In this document: positions 1 to 11,217 of the stretch, one piece after another
Position numbering within the stretch: the first letter of the stretch is position 1
Layout: every line of letters begins with the position of its first letter
Assembly: GCA_021292105.1 (NCBI GenBank)
Contig: CM037864.1
Coordinates: 47,256,094 to 47,320,093 of the forward strand
Length of the DNA: 64,000 nucleotides
Direction of reading: 5' to 3'
Source of the DNA: Anadara kagoshimensis
Taxonomy: Eukaryota > Mollusca > Bivalvia > Arcoida > Arcidae
Position numbers and translations under genes: made by a program
The notes under the pieces: model-generated
Told to the model about the DNA's origin: nothing
Databases searched by the model: none
Seen by the model: the letters and a program-made list of their open reading frames with translations, nothing else

Positions 1-1012
1 TCTTTCCAACAATAAACTAACGCGTATGGATAATGGAACATTTGCTTCCTTGAGAACTGTCATCAGATTGGATATATCAAGGAATCATTTAGAACGAGTT
101 GAAAGCGAAGCATTTTTTTCTTTGCGAAAGTTACAGTACTTAGACTTGTCTCATAACAAGTTACGAATCATTCCAACAAGACTGGCTTATGGGATGATTG
201 AGCTTAAACAATTACAACTGGACCACAACTTCATACGGGTAATTAAACCACGTGCTTTTGTCTCAGCGCCCGGAAGTACTTTATCAAAACTGTCGTCACT
301 GTCGTTGCATTTTAACGACATCCGAAAACTAGAATCTGAATCATTGATAGGATTAACTAATTTGAAATCCCTAAGTTTAGACAACAACAGAATAAGACGT
401 GTACATAGTTTGGCCTTCTCGTCTCTAATAAACCTCAGAACGATGAAACTGAATAACAACAGACTGAAAAATCTGAATAATGGCGCCTTCACTAATCTCC
501 AAAACTTAGTTACTTTGGATTTGTCAACCAATAAATTCAGATCAATTCCTGCCAATATGTTTTCCGGCTTGAGGAACCTGGAAGAACTGAAATTAGCCAC
601 CAATGGTATCCATGATATTGCAACAGGCTCCTTTGAGCCTTTGAACAATTTGTATGAACTTGACCTGAAGGAAAACAAATTGATGAATTTTAATTTTTCG
701 TTAGTTTGGAATATTCGACCATTGTATGCTTTGGATTTAAGTGATAATCATCTGTTTTGGATTAATATCCCAAAAAATATGTCGTCAATAAAGATAAAAG
801 AGCTATCTCTGGCTGAAAACAACCTCCAAAGTGTGAAGAAAGATATTCAGAAAATAATGCGCGACTCTTCGATTCTATCCCTGACTGGAAACCCATTACG
901 ATGTGATTGCCAGCTCAGTTGGATCCGCGTTCCTGCAACTTCAAGGAACTTTGAAATTGAAGACTTGGACCACTTAGTATGCAGATCGCCGAATCAGCTA
1001 AATGGGAAGAAG
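1..1012 (+). CDS. Gene A, LRR exon (5' partial) of an LRR / serine-protease-homologue protein
   Basis: The reading frame is open from base 2 at the window edge, so the ATG at 26 is internal and the true start lies upstream. It encodes about 12 leucine-rich repeats of 24 residues (pattern LxxLxLxxNxLxxLxxxxFxxL), one of them lengthened (around VSAPGSTLSK), then an LRR C-terminal cap beginning NPLRCDC and continuing to LVCRSP. The exon ends at AAG|GTTGGT (1012/1013), on a codon boundary. Every repeat aligns with the LRR exon of gene B at 20919-22738, including the odd long repeat and the NFNFSLV segment near the end, so the two are paralogues. LRR proteins of this form are normally extracellular or cell-surface binding proteins; the ligand is unknown. 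Confidence 0.93.
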
Positions 1013-2389
1013 GTTGGTGCTTGTATTACTAATATTTTTCTATTTTTATGATACTATTATTGTGTACTTGACTTAAAATACCAATTGTGTCCGTATTTTC
1101 CAGATAGTGTCTTTTCTAAGTAAGAATGTCTCATTTTGCTTATTCTTCCGGAGCACTCGGTCTCACTTTCCTGGTGGAAGTTTACGTGTCTGACCTAACA
1201 AGTCATTTCCAAAGTTTTTACTTTGCTTCTGGATTGTGATTCCGAAATGGATTAGTATGTTTGTTTTTGATGATTTGTACATTCAAAATGACAATAAGGT
1301 CTAACTTTCATTTGGCTTCTGATAGCAAGGTAAGGGAAAAGCGATAGGGTTATAGTTATATAAGGTTTAAGTTTAACAGACATACTTGGAATATAAGAAC
1401 CATGAAATAGATACCGTAATGACTTATTTTAAATGACATTGTGTAACCATATATAATGATATATTGAGCTATTTTACCAAAAACCCTAAATATTCGTGGT
1501 ACTCTCAATTGTAATGGAGTTACAGATATAAAACTGATCTAAACATTTAAAGTCAGGGGATGGAGTTACTCATTTCGACCAGATAGACCGATATAATATA
1601 TGGTCAAACAGTTTTACAGAATGTGAATTTTAATTTAAAAACTACGTGATTTCTCGCATTTATCAAGTATTTGAACCTCAAACCATGCAATCGTAACGTT
1701 AACCCGCTTAAGTTTTCGGCAATTTTTGGAAATGCTATAGCTTTGTACAATACTATCACAACAGTTGGCAGTTTGAGGTGAAGCTCATGTATTTCAATTT
1801 AATATCAGTTGTATTGTGAATGGATGTGGTTTTAGAAACTTAATAGTATTTCTTGAGTCTTTGGTTCACGAAGTACAGCGATTTTGTTAATGACCATTTC
1901 GCGTGTGCTCGTGTATACGTTACATATCGATACTCAGTAGTGGTTCATTAAATCAAGTGCTGGGATTTTATTGTTTCAGAATGTATATTTCGATCTTTCA
2001 AATATATCCATAAAACAGTCATTTTATTTCAAATACAATATTGATTTAACCATATTTTCTGCAAAGTGATTACATCAATAGTTTTACTGTCAATTTTAAG
2101 GTATTTTAATATTGACATTTGGATCAAAGCGCACATTGTCAATCAAATAATGACATTGTAAGCGTCTTTGTTTTAGCAGCTCTAACAACGGAGACTTCAG
2201 TTACTAGATTTCTAAAGCGCCGGGATACGGATCACACAGGTAGTGATACCGGTGCACGTTCCTATCTTAAAGTGCTGACAATATGTCTTAAAATATGATT
2301 GTAAAAATGGCAAAATCTATAATCCATAATCATCAACATGATACTGTTGTTTCAAATAAAGACTGAACATATGTTTATCAACATTTCAG
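1013..2389 (+). other. Gene A intron after the LRR exon
   Basis: AT-rich intron of 1377 bp with GT and AG ends. Apart from the retroelement tail at 1133-1275 I see no further exon; reading frames are short and of low complexity. Confidence 0.8.
1133..1275 (+). mobile_element. Truncated 3' tail of the Penelope-like retroelement family
   Basis: Contains the family motifs CTTCCGGAGCACTCGG, then TTTACGTGTCTGACC, CTTCTGGATTGTGATT and GGATTAGTATGTTTG in the same order as in the longer copy at 14775-15430. Sense orientation is +. It lies inside a gene A intron. Confidence 0.7.
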
Positions 2390-2502
2390 GTTACCAGTTT
2401 AAAAACTTCAGAACTGAGTTGTTCCACAAAGCTCGAAAGAACGACAAATCCACCATCAATTATTTGTAGTGATGTGCCAGATTTGAAAGCATTCAGCGGA
2501 AG
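2390..2502 (+). CDS. Gene A, linker exon completing the LRRCT cap
   Basis: A short exon between acatttcag and a GGAAG|GTTTGT donor, 113 nt, entered in phase 0 and left in phase 2. It encodes 37 residues starting VTSLKTSELSC and ending DLKAFSG. The first cysteine (ELSC) is the fourth LRRCT cysteine; a second (IICSDVP) sits in the linker. The gene B exon at 20205-20323 has the same phases and matching residues (EELTC, LVCNDVP, YSG), which confirms it. Downstream of the donor the frame stays open by chance to 2677. Confidence 0.85.
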
Positions 2503-3493
2503 GTTTGTATTGTATTTTTATAACTACAGAATCTTTTTTTTCAAAATTCAGAACCAGATGTATCAATATCACAATTTAGAAAAGAAGGTTCTGAACAACG
2601 CACAAGAACAAGATCTAATTACTAATGATCAAAAACATACTCTTTCATGCCCAAGTCAAAATTCGAAAGCGAAGTAAAAACTCTGAAACTGACAAATTAG
2701 GTTAAACACGTGAGGCCGAGTGCTCCGGAAGGGTGAGAAATGATGATAATAAAAATTGTATTACCATCTGGCTTTATTAAAGATGTTCATTTAGTCGTTC
2801 AGTATGAAATCCTCAGTACCTTATTCTTTAGCTAATGACTAGATTTTGTTTGTTTGCAACTAAAACAATATTTTGTACGACAATTTTATTCAATACTTTT
2901 ACTATACAAAATACACTGGAGGTAAGATAGAAATGTTTCAAGTCAAAATCTGGTTCTTGTTTCGATTAAAAATAATATTCTTGACTGGATTGTAAAACAC
3001 CATTTGCAAACAGACAATATGATATATCAACATGTCGCACACCTACATGTTAGTATATACCAGCCATGGACTTGTACTTGTGACACTAAATTTTGACTTA
3101 TAAAAATACTTTATTATGAATAAGAAATGTGTTTTACCCATTGGAAAATATTTGCTTCGTGGTAGCTCGACTGACTTCTATATAGTATTTTTGTTTTCTT
3201 GAAAAATATAAGTTTGTGTGAAATGTGTCTGGACCATCTTTTTATTTGAACGGTTTGTCCAAAACACATGGTACGGAGATTTTATATTGTTCTAGAATTT
3301 CAAAGACACGAACATATTCTGCATGTTTTGCCAAACAAGGACTGGGATAGAATCTTGAAAATACGTATATAGATCAGCCTGACATTAAAGACTAATCATT
3401 AAGTTGCACCTTTAATTTGTTTTAGTTATTATATTCAGTCAAAGATGTTTTATGTTTTTCGAAATTATCATTCTTCTTCACTTATTTTTTCAG
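2503..3493 (+). other. Gene A last intron
   Basis: 991 bp between the linker exon and the protease-homologue exon, with GT/AG ends. It holds the antisense retroelement tail at about 2615-2748 and otherwise nothing recognisable. Confidence 0.8.
2615..2748 (-). mobile_element. Degenerate 3' tail of the Penelope-like family (antisense to gene A)
   Basis: Reads AAGCGAAGTAAAAACT, then ACTGACAAATTAGG, AAACACGTGAGGCCG and GTGCTCCGGAAGGG, the reverse orientation of the family tail. The CACGTG is joined directly to GAGGCCG, so about 15-20 bp of the usual tail is missing. Confidence 0.6.
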
Positions 3494-4232
3494 AACCGCT
3501 GCTAAAGCTTTGATTAACAGGCATGTCACCGTGCTTGATGAAAATAAACGGCCCCAGTTCAACGGGGTACTTCTTAAAAACGGATGGGCGCTCGTTCCAG
3601 GAAATGCAATTAAGGAAATACAACAGTCTACGTCATCGGATGTGCGTGTAAAAATTGGTCGTAAAAAAGGGATGAGAAGAGTTACTCATGCCATCAGACA
3701 CCCCTTAGGAGCCATTGGAATGGATCAATATAATATTGGGCTGCTTCATTTAGATGGCAATGATTCGTTTAGTCATCCACTGTGTGTAATGACAGTTAAC
3801 CAGTTTGACACAGTTACAAGAATCCTGCCACGAGTTTCTGTTACTACCCGGATAGATGGTAGAAAACCATTCTCAAAACTAAAAGTTAGAAATGGTAAAA
3901 TCCACCCGGAATGTTCTAATCCCAGTTACTTGTGTTTAACGGTAAAGGGTAATAATAAAGGTAAAAGGAAGATGCTTCTCGATGGTTCTCCAATGTTCTT
4001 TGGTCAAATGAATGATTTAAAAATTGCTGGATTAGGCACTGCAGTGAATGATCCGGGTAACAAAAACTCTTTATTTACGCCATTATGGACAGTTTCCGAA
4101 TGGTTGGAAAGGGTAATGGACGAATACAACACAAAATGTGCATATCACGGAAAACACCGAAGATGTTCAAATATATCCTTACCAACTGCAAATGAATTGT
4201 TATCTGACGTGAGGAGACCAGAACGGCATTAA
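3494..4232 (+). CDS. Gene A, last exon: non-catalytic trypsin-like (S1) domain
   Basis: Entered after tttttttcag in phase 2 (AG|A gives Arg) and open to the TAA at 4230-4232; about 245 residues. The fold is read from S1 landmarks: FNGVLLKNGWALVPGNAI takes the place of the GGSLI..WVLTAAHC strand, THAIRHPLG matches the IxxHPxY segment, QYNIGLLHL matches NDIxLLxL, LLDGSPMFF replaces GDSGGPL, and LFTPLWTVSEWLERVM matches the C-terminal YTxVxxxxxWI helix. The catalytic His reads as Asn, the Asp as Asn and the Ser as Gly, so peptidase activity is very unlikely. There is no IVGG-type activation site and the Cys pair around the usual His is missing. Cysteines at PECSNPSYLC and near the C terminus (TKC...RRC) recur in gene B. 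No membrane segment follows, so the protein is probably secreted. The S1 assignment is mine and lacks profile support. Confidence 0.82.
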
Positions 4233-5339
4233 CTTTCCCAATTCTATTTACCTCTGGTGTTACGTTCTAGAATCAACAGAAAACAATCATGTCTTGGCAG
4301 TCTAAGCGTTTGTCAACTAAATCTGATACAGTTTTAACGCGACGCGCTGAATATAAATTGAATCGGGAACAAATAAAGATTCTACCAAGGAAATAAGGCA
4401 TAACACCGACAGTTAACACCAAAGGTGATATGGAATGAAAAGTGTAGAAATTATGTTACAAAGATTTTCTGTGATAAAACTATACAAATAGTGTTTTGGA
4501 CCTAGAATAGATCCGACGTGGTAAATATCGCGGAGACCACAAGATTTTTCAAATCGAGTTAAAAGGAAAAACGTGTTTATATTTCGCGTACCTACACTGC
4601 TGGTAGAAATACTTCGCGTCATATTGTGATTTGCTGCCAATTTTATCTAAATGTATTAATAATCCTTAATAAATTACTTTCAGAAAAGTTCCAATTGATA
4701 TATTAAATAATACCAAGATCTAGAAGTGACAGTGTTTGAAAATAACACTGTCCTGATTGCACGGACTTAGTTTAAGCCGGAGCATAGCTTTATGAGGTAT
4801 TGGCAACTATAAGTAAGATTCTATGGTTAGATATTAAGCATTCACTGTTCAGATTGAATTCGTTCATATGAGTGTTGGAAAATGAAGTATGAGGTGGTTA
4901 TTTGACCATATAAAACAGTTCTGAAAACGATATCTTCATTATGGTTAATATGAACATTAATATAATGTCTGATAGGTCAAGTACACACATAAAGACAATG
5001 AATAACCTTTTGTTCCGTGAACATAGTTAATGTAATTTTTAATATAATAGAATCTAAAGACCTATGAAGGGGCGCTTAAAACTGGTAAAATATAAATATT
5101 GATCGTAAAGATGAATTCAAACCAAATGCGCTTCCTTGAACTCGGCTGTTGTACATAGATTTGTATATTTTCTACCGATTGTATTTTTTAGATTATTTGT
5201 AAATCTTGTTATACATATGAATCATGATGTCAATATTTAGTTCTGGTCATATATATTGATTTTTAGAATAAATTAAATTAATCATTGTACATAACCTAAA
5301 CATGACTTAGTTATTAGTACGTTTGTTTTTTACTTTTAC
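4233..5339. other. 3' flank of gene A
   Basis: Presumably starts with the 3' UTR of gene A. AT-rich; I see no other gene, repeat or RNA in it. Confidence 0.5.
4668..4673 (+). terminator. Candidate polyadenylation signal AATAAA for gene A
   Basis: First canonical AATAAA well downstream of the gene A stop codon (about 435 nt). Another lies at 5267-5272. Neither can be preferred without transcript data. Confidence 0.25.
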
Positions 5340-5828
5340 TACTACTGTAGATACCATATTGTTTGTGACAGTAAAATAATCTTTATATTCATAGAAAATC
5401 AAATAAATTTGAATAAAGATTGATATTTTTCACTTACTTGTACCTAGTCGTAACAGGAAATCTGTATGTGCATCTGCGGTTGTGATAAAGTATGTCTGTA
5501 GAAAGGAACATTTTAGCATTATGGGGATATAACATGGCGAAAATAGCGATGTTTACACCGGAAGTGATGTCCTTGGTGACGTTTTACGTCAGATTCGCAA
5601 CAGAATCCGCCATTTGCCTGGTTTTTCAACATGTTAAATCCCCATAGCGCCAACGTTTTATCCTGTGCAGATATATTCTGGGCTAAACGCGGATGCGCAT
5701 ACAGATGTCCCGTTACGACTAGGTACAAGTTAGTGAAAAATATCAATCTTTATCCAAATTAATTTGATTTTGTATGGATATAAAGATCATCTCAATGTCA
5801 CAAACAGAGTGGTTCCTACAGAAGGTCA
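5340..5828. mobile_element. Fold-back element / long-TIR MITE
   Basis: Two inverted arms of about 140 bp. The left arm (about 5341-5485) carries GTTTGTGACA, CTTTATATTCATAGAAAATC, TTGATATTTTTCAC, TTGTACCTAGTCGTAAC and ATCTGTATGTGCATC. The right arm (about 5685-5828) is their reverse complement with scattered mismatches. The roughly 200 bp core is richer in CG (TGGGGATA, CGCCATTTGCC) and has no convincing coding frame. The ends read CTACTGTAGATACC / GGTTCCTACAGAAG. No transposase is present, so it is non-autonomous; the superfamily is not identified. Confidence 0.75.
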
Positions 5829-7966
5829 GTGTCTCTGATGGTGGAATTTTCCCCGAGGATACCATTCGCATCTTGCCTCTGGATTGTGATATTTTTTATT
5901 TTTACTACTGTTCCCGAGGATACCATTAGCCATTAGCTAGCTTTTGGATTAGTGGATCACGTGTATCTATACATGTAGCTTATAGCACAGAAGAGCATAC
6001 ACAGTGGGGGCCAGATTTCAAAACATTCTTACAACGTTAAGCAATATAAAATATAATTTCCATAAAGTTTTTATATTAATATATATTTTATTCACTGTTT
6101 GAGGCCAATATCGCAGATTATTGAGTTTGTTTTGAGCTTCTGGTTGATTTACGCTCAAAAAGATAGCGAGAACAAGGCTTGGGGTTGTACTTAGGTTTGT
6201 GCTGACTTAAATTTAAGATTAAAGTGAAAACAGTAACGAAGTCACAAGAATTGAGACATTTCTTAGCACTTTGGTCGCAGTTTGCTAAATATACATCATT
6301 TAAAGTGCTTTCACGCGACTACCCACTGTTGCATTAACACTAATACATCTAAAGGTGAGTGAAACTCAATAAACATGAATTTATTTTGGGAGCACCGCTC
6401 TAGATAGGTAATAGAAAGGACTGAGATAGCAAATAACCGAAATGTTTCGGTTGTATTTGCCTTGTGTGAAATAAACAGTCATAGAAATAAATGTTTAAAA
6501 ATAGAAATGAAGTTAGGCCTACACCATGCAACAACTAGACATGTTGAGTGGGCTTAAAGAAACTTCAGTAACACCTTATAATGCAAAGAAAAATTACGTA
6601 ACAACAGTCACAAACATTTTCACATATTAAATCGTATATGGGATAACAAGGTGTCAATGTGCTAGTTAAATCAGCAAAACATGTCCAGTGCGTTCGCGTT
6701 ACTGAACACCAGTTTCATCATCGGGTACATTTATTGAACAAGTACACTCTGATGACATTATAACAGTGAACCAGAGTACCTGTCAAATTATTTAGAAAAA
6801 AACATGTTATTTTCACTTTCTATGCATTGAAATGCATTTAATCTTGTAGTCCTATAGAAGAAAGACTTTCTTTATTACCACGCCTTTCGAAAAAAGACTA
6901 GGCATTTAATTCAAAGTTCCGTCTTTCCTTCCTTCCGTCCGTCCAGACACTTCTGGCCCAATTGGTTAACCAATTGCAAGTTTGCTTAAATGCATCAATA
7001 CAAAATGCAAATATGTTTTTTATCAGAATTGTTCTTTTTCTTCAATTTTTTTGAGTTATGACTCTTTGACTGAAAAGTACCTTCTGACGATACGATGGAG
7101 CCTACATACAAAATCACTGAATGTTCTTGTTATTTCTTTTCCCAGTGTTTTGCCTCCTGAACTTGCAAGGTTAAAATATATAGTAATTTATTGTTGCTGA
7201 TATAACCGATTCCCATGTTGGGTTTATGGTCATTTTGTAAATATATATGATTGCATATTATAACTATACACCAAATGTTTATAGATGCACACTATCCTAA
7301 ATATGTCATACATGTGATCTTGTGTGTATCGATGCCCTTCTCTTTGTTGTATATAATCGGTACATCAATTAACATTCTTTACGCAAGAAACACTGAAGTG
7401 ATAAAACAGTCTTGGCACGCTTAATGCCTGTATAGCTGTTGATTAGAAATGGTACCAATGATAGCGACCTGACATTGTCGTATGTTGCGTAATTACTTTG
7501 ATGATTAATATACAATATACATATGTGTCCCAAAACACAACTACAAATGTAGTTAATGTCAATTCGTATCAAAAACGAAACCAAAGTTTTTATTTTACAT
7601 GCACGTGACAACAAATGCTAAATTCAACGAACACTTGATTCTGCTTAACATTCCTTTCAAAAAGAGTAATGAGTCGACCGTCATTTAACGCATCAAATTC
7701 TTTTAATTGAATTTAAAAAATAATCAGTTAAATGAATGAATTCAATTATTTGATATGAGGAGCTGTGTTTTACCTAGAGCATCTGTGGTATAAATATATG
7801 TAATACCAAAACACATGGTTAATCTACATGAATTTTATTAGATGAACATAATATTTATCAGTGGGCACAAAACAGTTCGTTTCTCTCATGAAACAGTCCA
7901 AGTACTGTCTCATACCTCTTAGACGAGAACACAGATAAAAGGAGCTAAAGTCAAACTAGTCTTATA
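5829..7966. other. Intergenic stretch with minor repeats
   Basis: A short motif, CCGAGGATACCATT, occurs twice (near 5855 and 5915) just beyond the fold-back element and may be debris of it. Near 6905-6960 a TTCC/GTCC-rich run leads into a segment resembling dispersed mollusc repeats. No gene is seen. Confidence 0.4.
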
Positions 7967-8150
7967 TACAGTCAAACCTCTCTATAAAGGCCACCCAAGG
8001 GAATCATCAAAAGTGGCCTTTATGGGAAGGTGGCCTTTATATACAGGTTCAAATAATATTAATAAAGAAAATTGGAATACAATTCTACGTGCCTTTATAT
8101 GCAAGGTGCATTTAAATATAGAGGTGGCCTTTAAGGCAGATTGGACTGTA
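7967..8150. mobile_element. CAGT-ended MITE, copy 1
   Basis: Starts TA-CAGTCAAACCTCTCTA and ends GGCAGATTGGACTG-TA, with TA on both sides as expected of a Tc1/mariner-type target duplication. Inside are repeated GTGGCCTTTA(T/A) motifs facing each other. A second copy with the same order of motifs lies at 24257-24437. No transposase is present. Confidence 0.75.
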
Positions 8151-8304
8151 ATTGTAGAACATTATCTTTTCTACAGATAATGCTATAAAGGTGAAAGGGC
8201 ATAGAACAAGACGATTAGACATATAAAGAGACCGTTGATTAAAAACCTCCAGACAGTGGACAAGCAACGGCCATAATGATGACAATTGGTGCGATTATTA
8301 AAGC

Positions 8305-8545
8305 GAGTTAAGTTTAGTCGAGTAATGGTGTTTAATGTCCCAGTCAAGAATATTTCACTTGTATCGAGAAGTCGCCATCTATATATAGGCAAAGGTGCAG
8401 AAAGTTTGCCTGTACATTGCACTGCTGGCATCATATAGCAGGGTTCTTTGTCGTGACACGGTACCTCTTTTAAGTTCCTATCCGAAAGAACCGTGACTTG
8501 GCGGAGCGAGCACTCTACCAACTAAACTACCGCAGTGGTACCCCC
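8305..8545 (-). mobile_element. tRNA-headed SINE, reverse copy
   Basis: On the minus strand it begins CCACTGCGGTAGTTTAGTTG followed by GGTAGAGTGCTCGCTC (A-box region of a tRNA-like head), but the B box is deleted. It continues through GTCACGGTTCTTTCGGAT to the tail TCGATACAAGTGAAATATTC ... GGGACATTAAACACC. The tail matches the better copy at 17328-17655. The long minus-strand frame here (8183-8521) is incidental. Confidence 0.75.
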
Positions 8546-10267
8546 GTCGTATTAAAGCGATGGTATACGTAGTGGGTCGAAACCAATGACGGTTCACACT
8601 TAAACCAATTACAGATACCACTTATCCTTCTAACGGTGGCATTACTTCAGTAGTGTTTATAGTATTATTTTACATTTTATTTATAAGTTAAGAGTAATAA
8701 GGTGTGTAGATTAAGTCTTATTCTGTAATAATCCAGATTATCAGATAATCCTATAAGTAAATATTATCGTTTGTTATAATTTGTTGAACCACAAACGCAA
8801 TGCACAAAAACTTGAACTAAACATCCATGTGGTTAACAGCACAACTTTAGCCTGCGGTGCGATTAAACGAATTACTGTTGATTTCCAAATCCGAAATACT
8901 AGGCGAATATTAATTTAGGGTCAAATTCTTGATTATCTATAATGCATGCAATTCAATAGATATCAAGTCAACGTATCCTCGATCAAATCCTAATTTCTTA
9001 TTACTTGGCGACAGATCAATAGACATGTTTGACGTTTTGTCTGTTCGGCACATATTGTAATGCAGTTATAAAAGTATATATGTATGAATGCATTGGCTGA
9101 TTCAGCCACAGATATGTCAGACTGGCGGTCTTCTGAGTATCGGCATTTTCTCTATTAGTGACCTCCATTGATTCTCTTTACGTAAGGAATACAATACTAT
9201 GATAAAAAAGATTCCTATATCAACACGCTTATATATTGGTACGCCAAACGCTTACAAGGCTAATTATTAGGAATGTATCAATTGGTTGTAGCAATGTTGG
9301 TTCACTCTCAAAATAATGTGTACACCTTGTATTAGAAATAAGATTTCAGTTTGCCTATGAATTATATATGTTTGACCGATAAATCCATGAATCTTCCATT
9401 ATCAAAGGGAGGTAACTCTGATGAAAGGAAAAACATTTTTTTCAAGCGGTCATAGATATTTCAGCTCAAACCTATATCAGTATTGCTTAGCTTCTGTTAT
9501 TCAATTTATGAGTTTAGATAAGTATTTTGCCTTTAGTGCATTGGAAAATGCAGTTTTAAAATTTAGTTTAATTAATATGTATTAAAGTTAAAGTGTTCCA
9601 GAATCACTGTCTTTGACCCACATAACCACACTACTGAATTTAGTCATACCCAGTGCACGGGCAAGTTTGGGATCTTTATCAGTGGTCTTGATATGTATTT
9701 GAGTGATGGAAGCGCAGTTAATTTATCCTAGTTAATTAAAGTTCGATTGTTATCACAATTCTTGATTGGTTCTAATCTAGCACATAAATCGGCTATCTAT
9801 ACTTTTTTTCAAAACGCATTCACGACACATTGTAATGCGAGTCCCAGTTTCAATTCCAAACCAATTTAAGTAAACATAATATTTAAAACAGCATCTTCAA
9901 TTTTCTCATTTTGAATTTGAAATAACAACATAATAATTTCAAATCGTTATTTTGTTTACAACTATTTCACATGATTTAAAAATTCATAAATCAATACAGT
10001 TTCTCAATCGATATATGATTTTGCAACATCGTTACGAGGGTGTGTTTGTGTTTGCTTGATTCAGCCTCCATTGTTGAAAAGCTCTTTTTTCAAAAGCATC
10101 TTGATGCTCACTTGATAGCTGCTTTGCAAAAGCATACTGTTTTCAACAGGGACATAACCAGGCATCAAACCCTAAACTTAACACTTCCTACATGTAATTG
10201 CACACAAAGAAGGCAATTATGGGTTAATTGCTTTATTTGTTATGGTTTATAATAACAGTGTGTGTGT
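8546..10267. other. Intergenic, nothing recognised
   Basis: AT-rich sequence without a supportable gene or repeat. Confidence 0.4.
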
Positions 10268-10285
10268 GGGGGGGGGGGGGGGGGG
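10268..10285 (+). repeat. G18 homopolymer after a short GT run
   Basis: Eighteen consecutive G following (TG)n. It could form a G-quadruplex and is a probable sequencing or assembly length error. Confidence 0.9.
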
Positions 10286-11217
10286 ACTGCGTATTGCCCG
10301 AATTTTAAATTTTTCAGAAATTTAATATTTGCTCTGATTTGTTTCGTTTGCATTTAACCCGCAATAAGAATCTGTAAAATATGCACTCTGCATGTCCCTG
10401 ACTGAGCAATGTTAATAACCATAAAGTATGAATACCATACTGATAAAAAGGACCAATGTTTAAAATGTTCCGCCTTTCGACAACTGTTCGTTAATGATAT
10501 ACCAAAAATACACTGGATGTTTCAATAATCGTAAACCACATGAAATGATCTATTAATACGTAAAGGAAATACACATTAAAAAGGAAACAGTATTTGATGA
10601 GAGCAAGGTCTCACTGTTCCTATGATATAACTTAAACTTTGCTCCAAAAAACTTATCAGCAATCGGCGACCCATGCGTGTTAATGTTACCGTTTGGCGTG
10701 TTCTAACGATCTTGTGAAGCATTTTTTACTCAATAACATTGTGCTGTAAAAACACGTAATGATCATAACATATGTGCCTGTGTTATCAAATTATCTTTAA
10801 ATGCTTCAGAAATCACTCGCTTGTTTATCTACCCATTATTTGTTATCGACGTAACACATTTTCTATCTTTCATTCAAAAGATCATATTTTTATTCTTGCA
10901 ATATCTTAATCATTCAAAACGATCGTTTTTTGTTGTAATCTTATAATTTATCGACGTAACATATTTTCTGTCTTTCATTGAAAGATATAGTTTTTAACGA
11001 TGTAACAATTTTATATTTTGTTCATTTTGGATGTTTCAACCCCGTGGCTTTTGTGACCTAATAGATTCATTCATTATACAATTTAATCACCTTTTCCATT
11101 AATTTTCTAAGTATTTGTCTCTATAACATGTATTTTTGTTGTCTTCTTTTCTTATTTTTCTCGATTGTTGTGTGATGGTTGTGGTTCTTGCTATTGTCTT
11201 GTACTTTTTATCTCGTT
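10286..11217. other. Intergenic flank of the minisatellite
   Basis: No gene is seen. The last 80 bp are T/G-rich (TTGTGTGATGGTTGTGG, TTGCTATTGTCTTG) and look like eroded repeat units. Confidence 0.45.

Noticed and set aside
187-678. 163-codon minus-strand frame opposite the gene A LRR exon
   Set aside because: Antisense shadow of LRR coding sequence; its composition mirrors the repeat codons and it has no domain of its own.
3494-4232. Active secreted trypsin
   Set aside because: The motifs expected at TAAHC, NDIxL and GDSGGP read GNA, YNIGL and LDGSP, so all three catalytic residues are absent.
3510-4232. Stand-alone gene starting at 3510
   Set aside because: The codon there is TTG, not ATG, and the frame runs back into a 3' splice site in phase with the linker exon.
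8183-8521. 112-codon minus-strand protein
   Set aside because: Lies within and beside a SINE copy.
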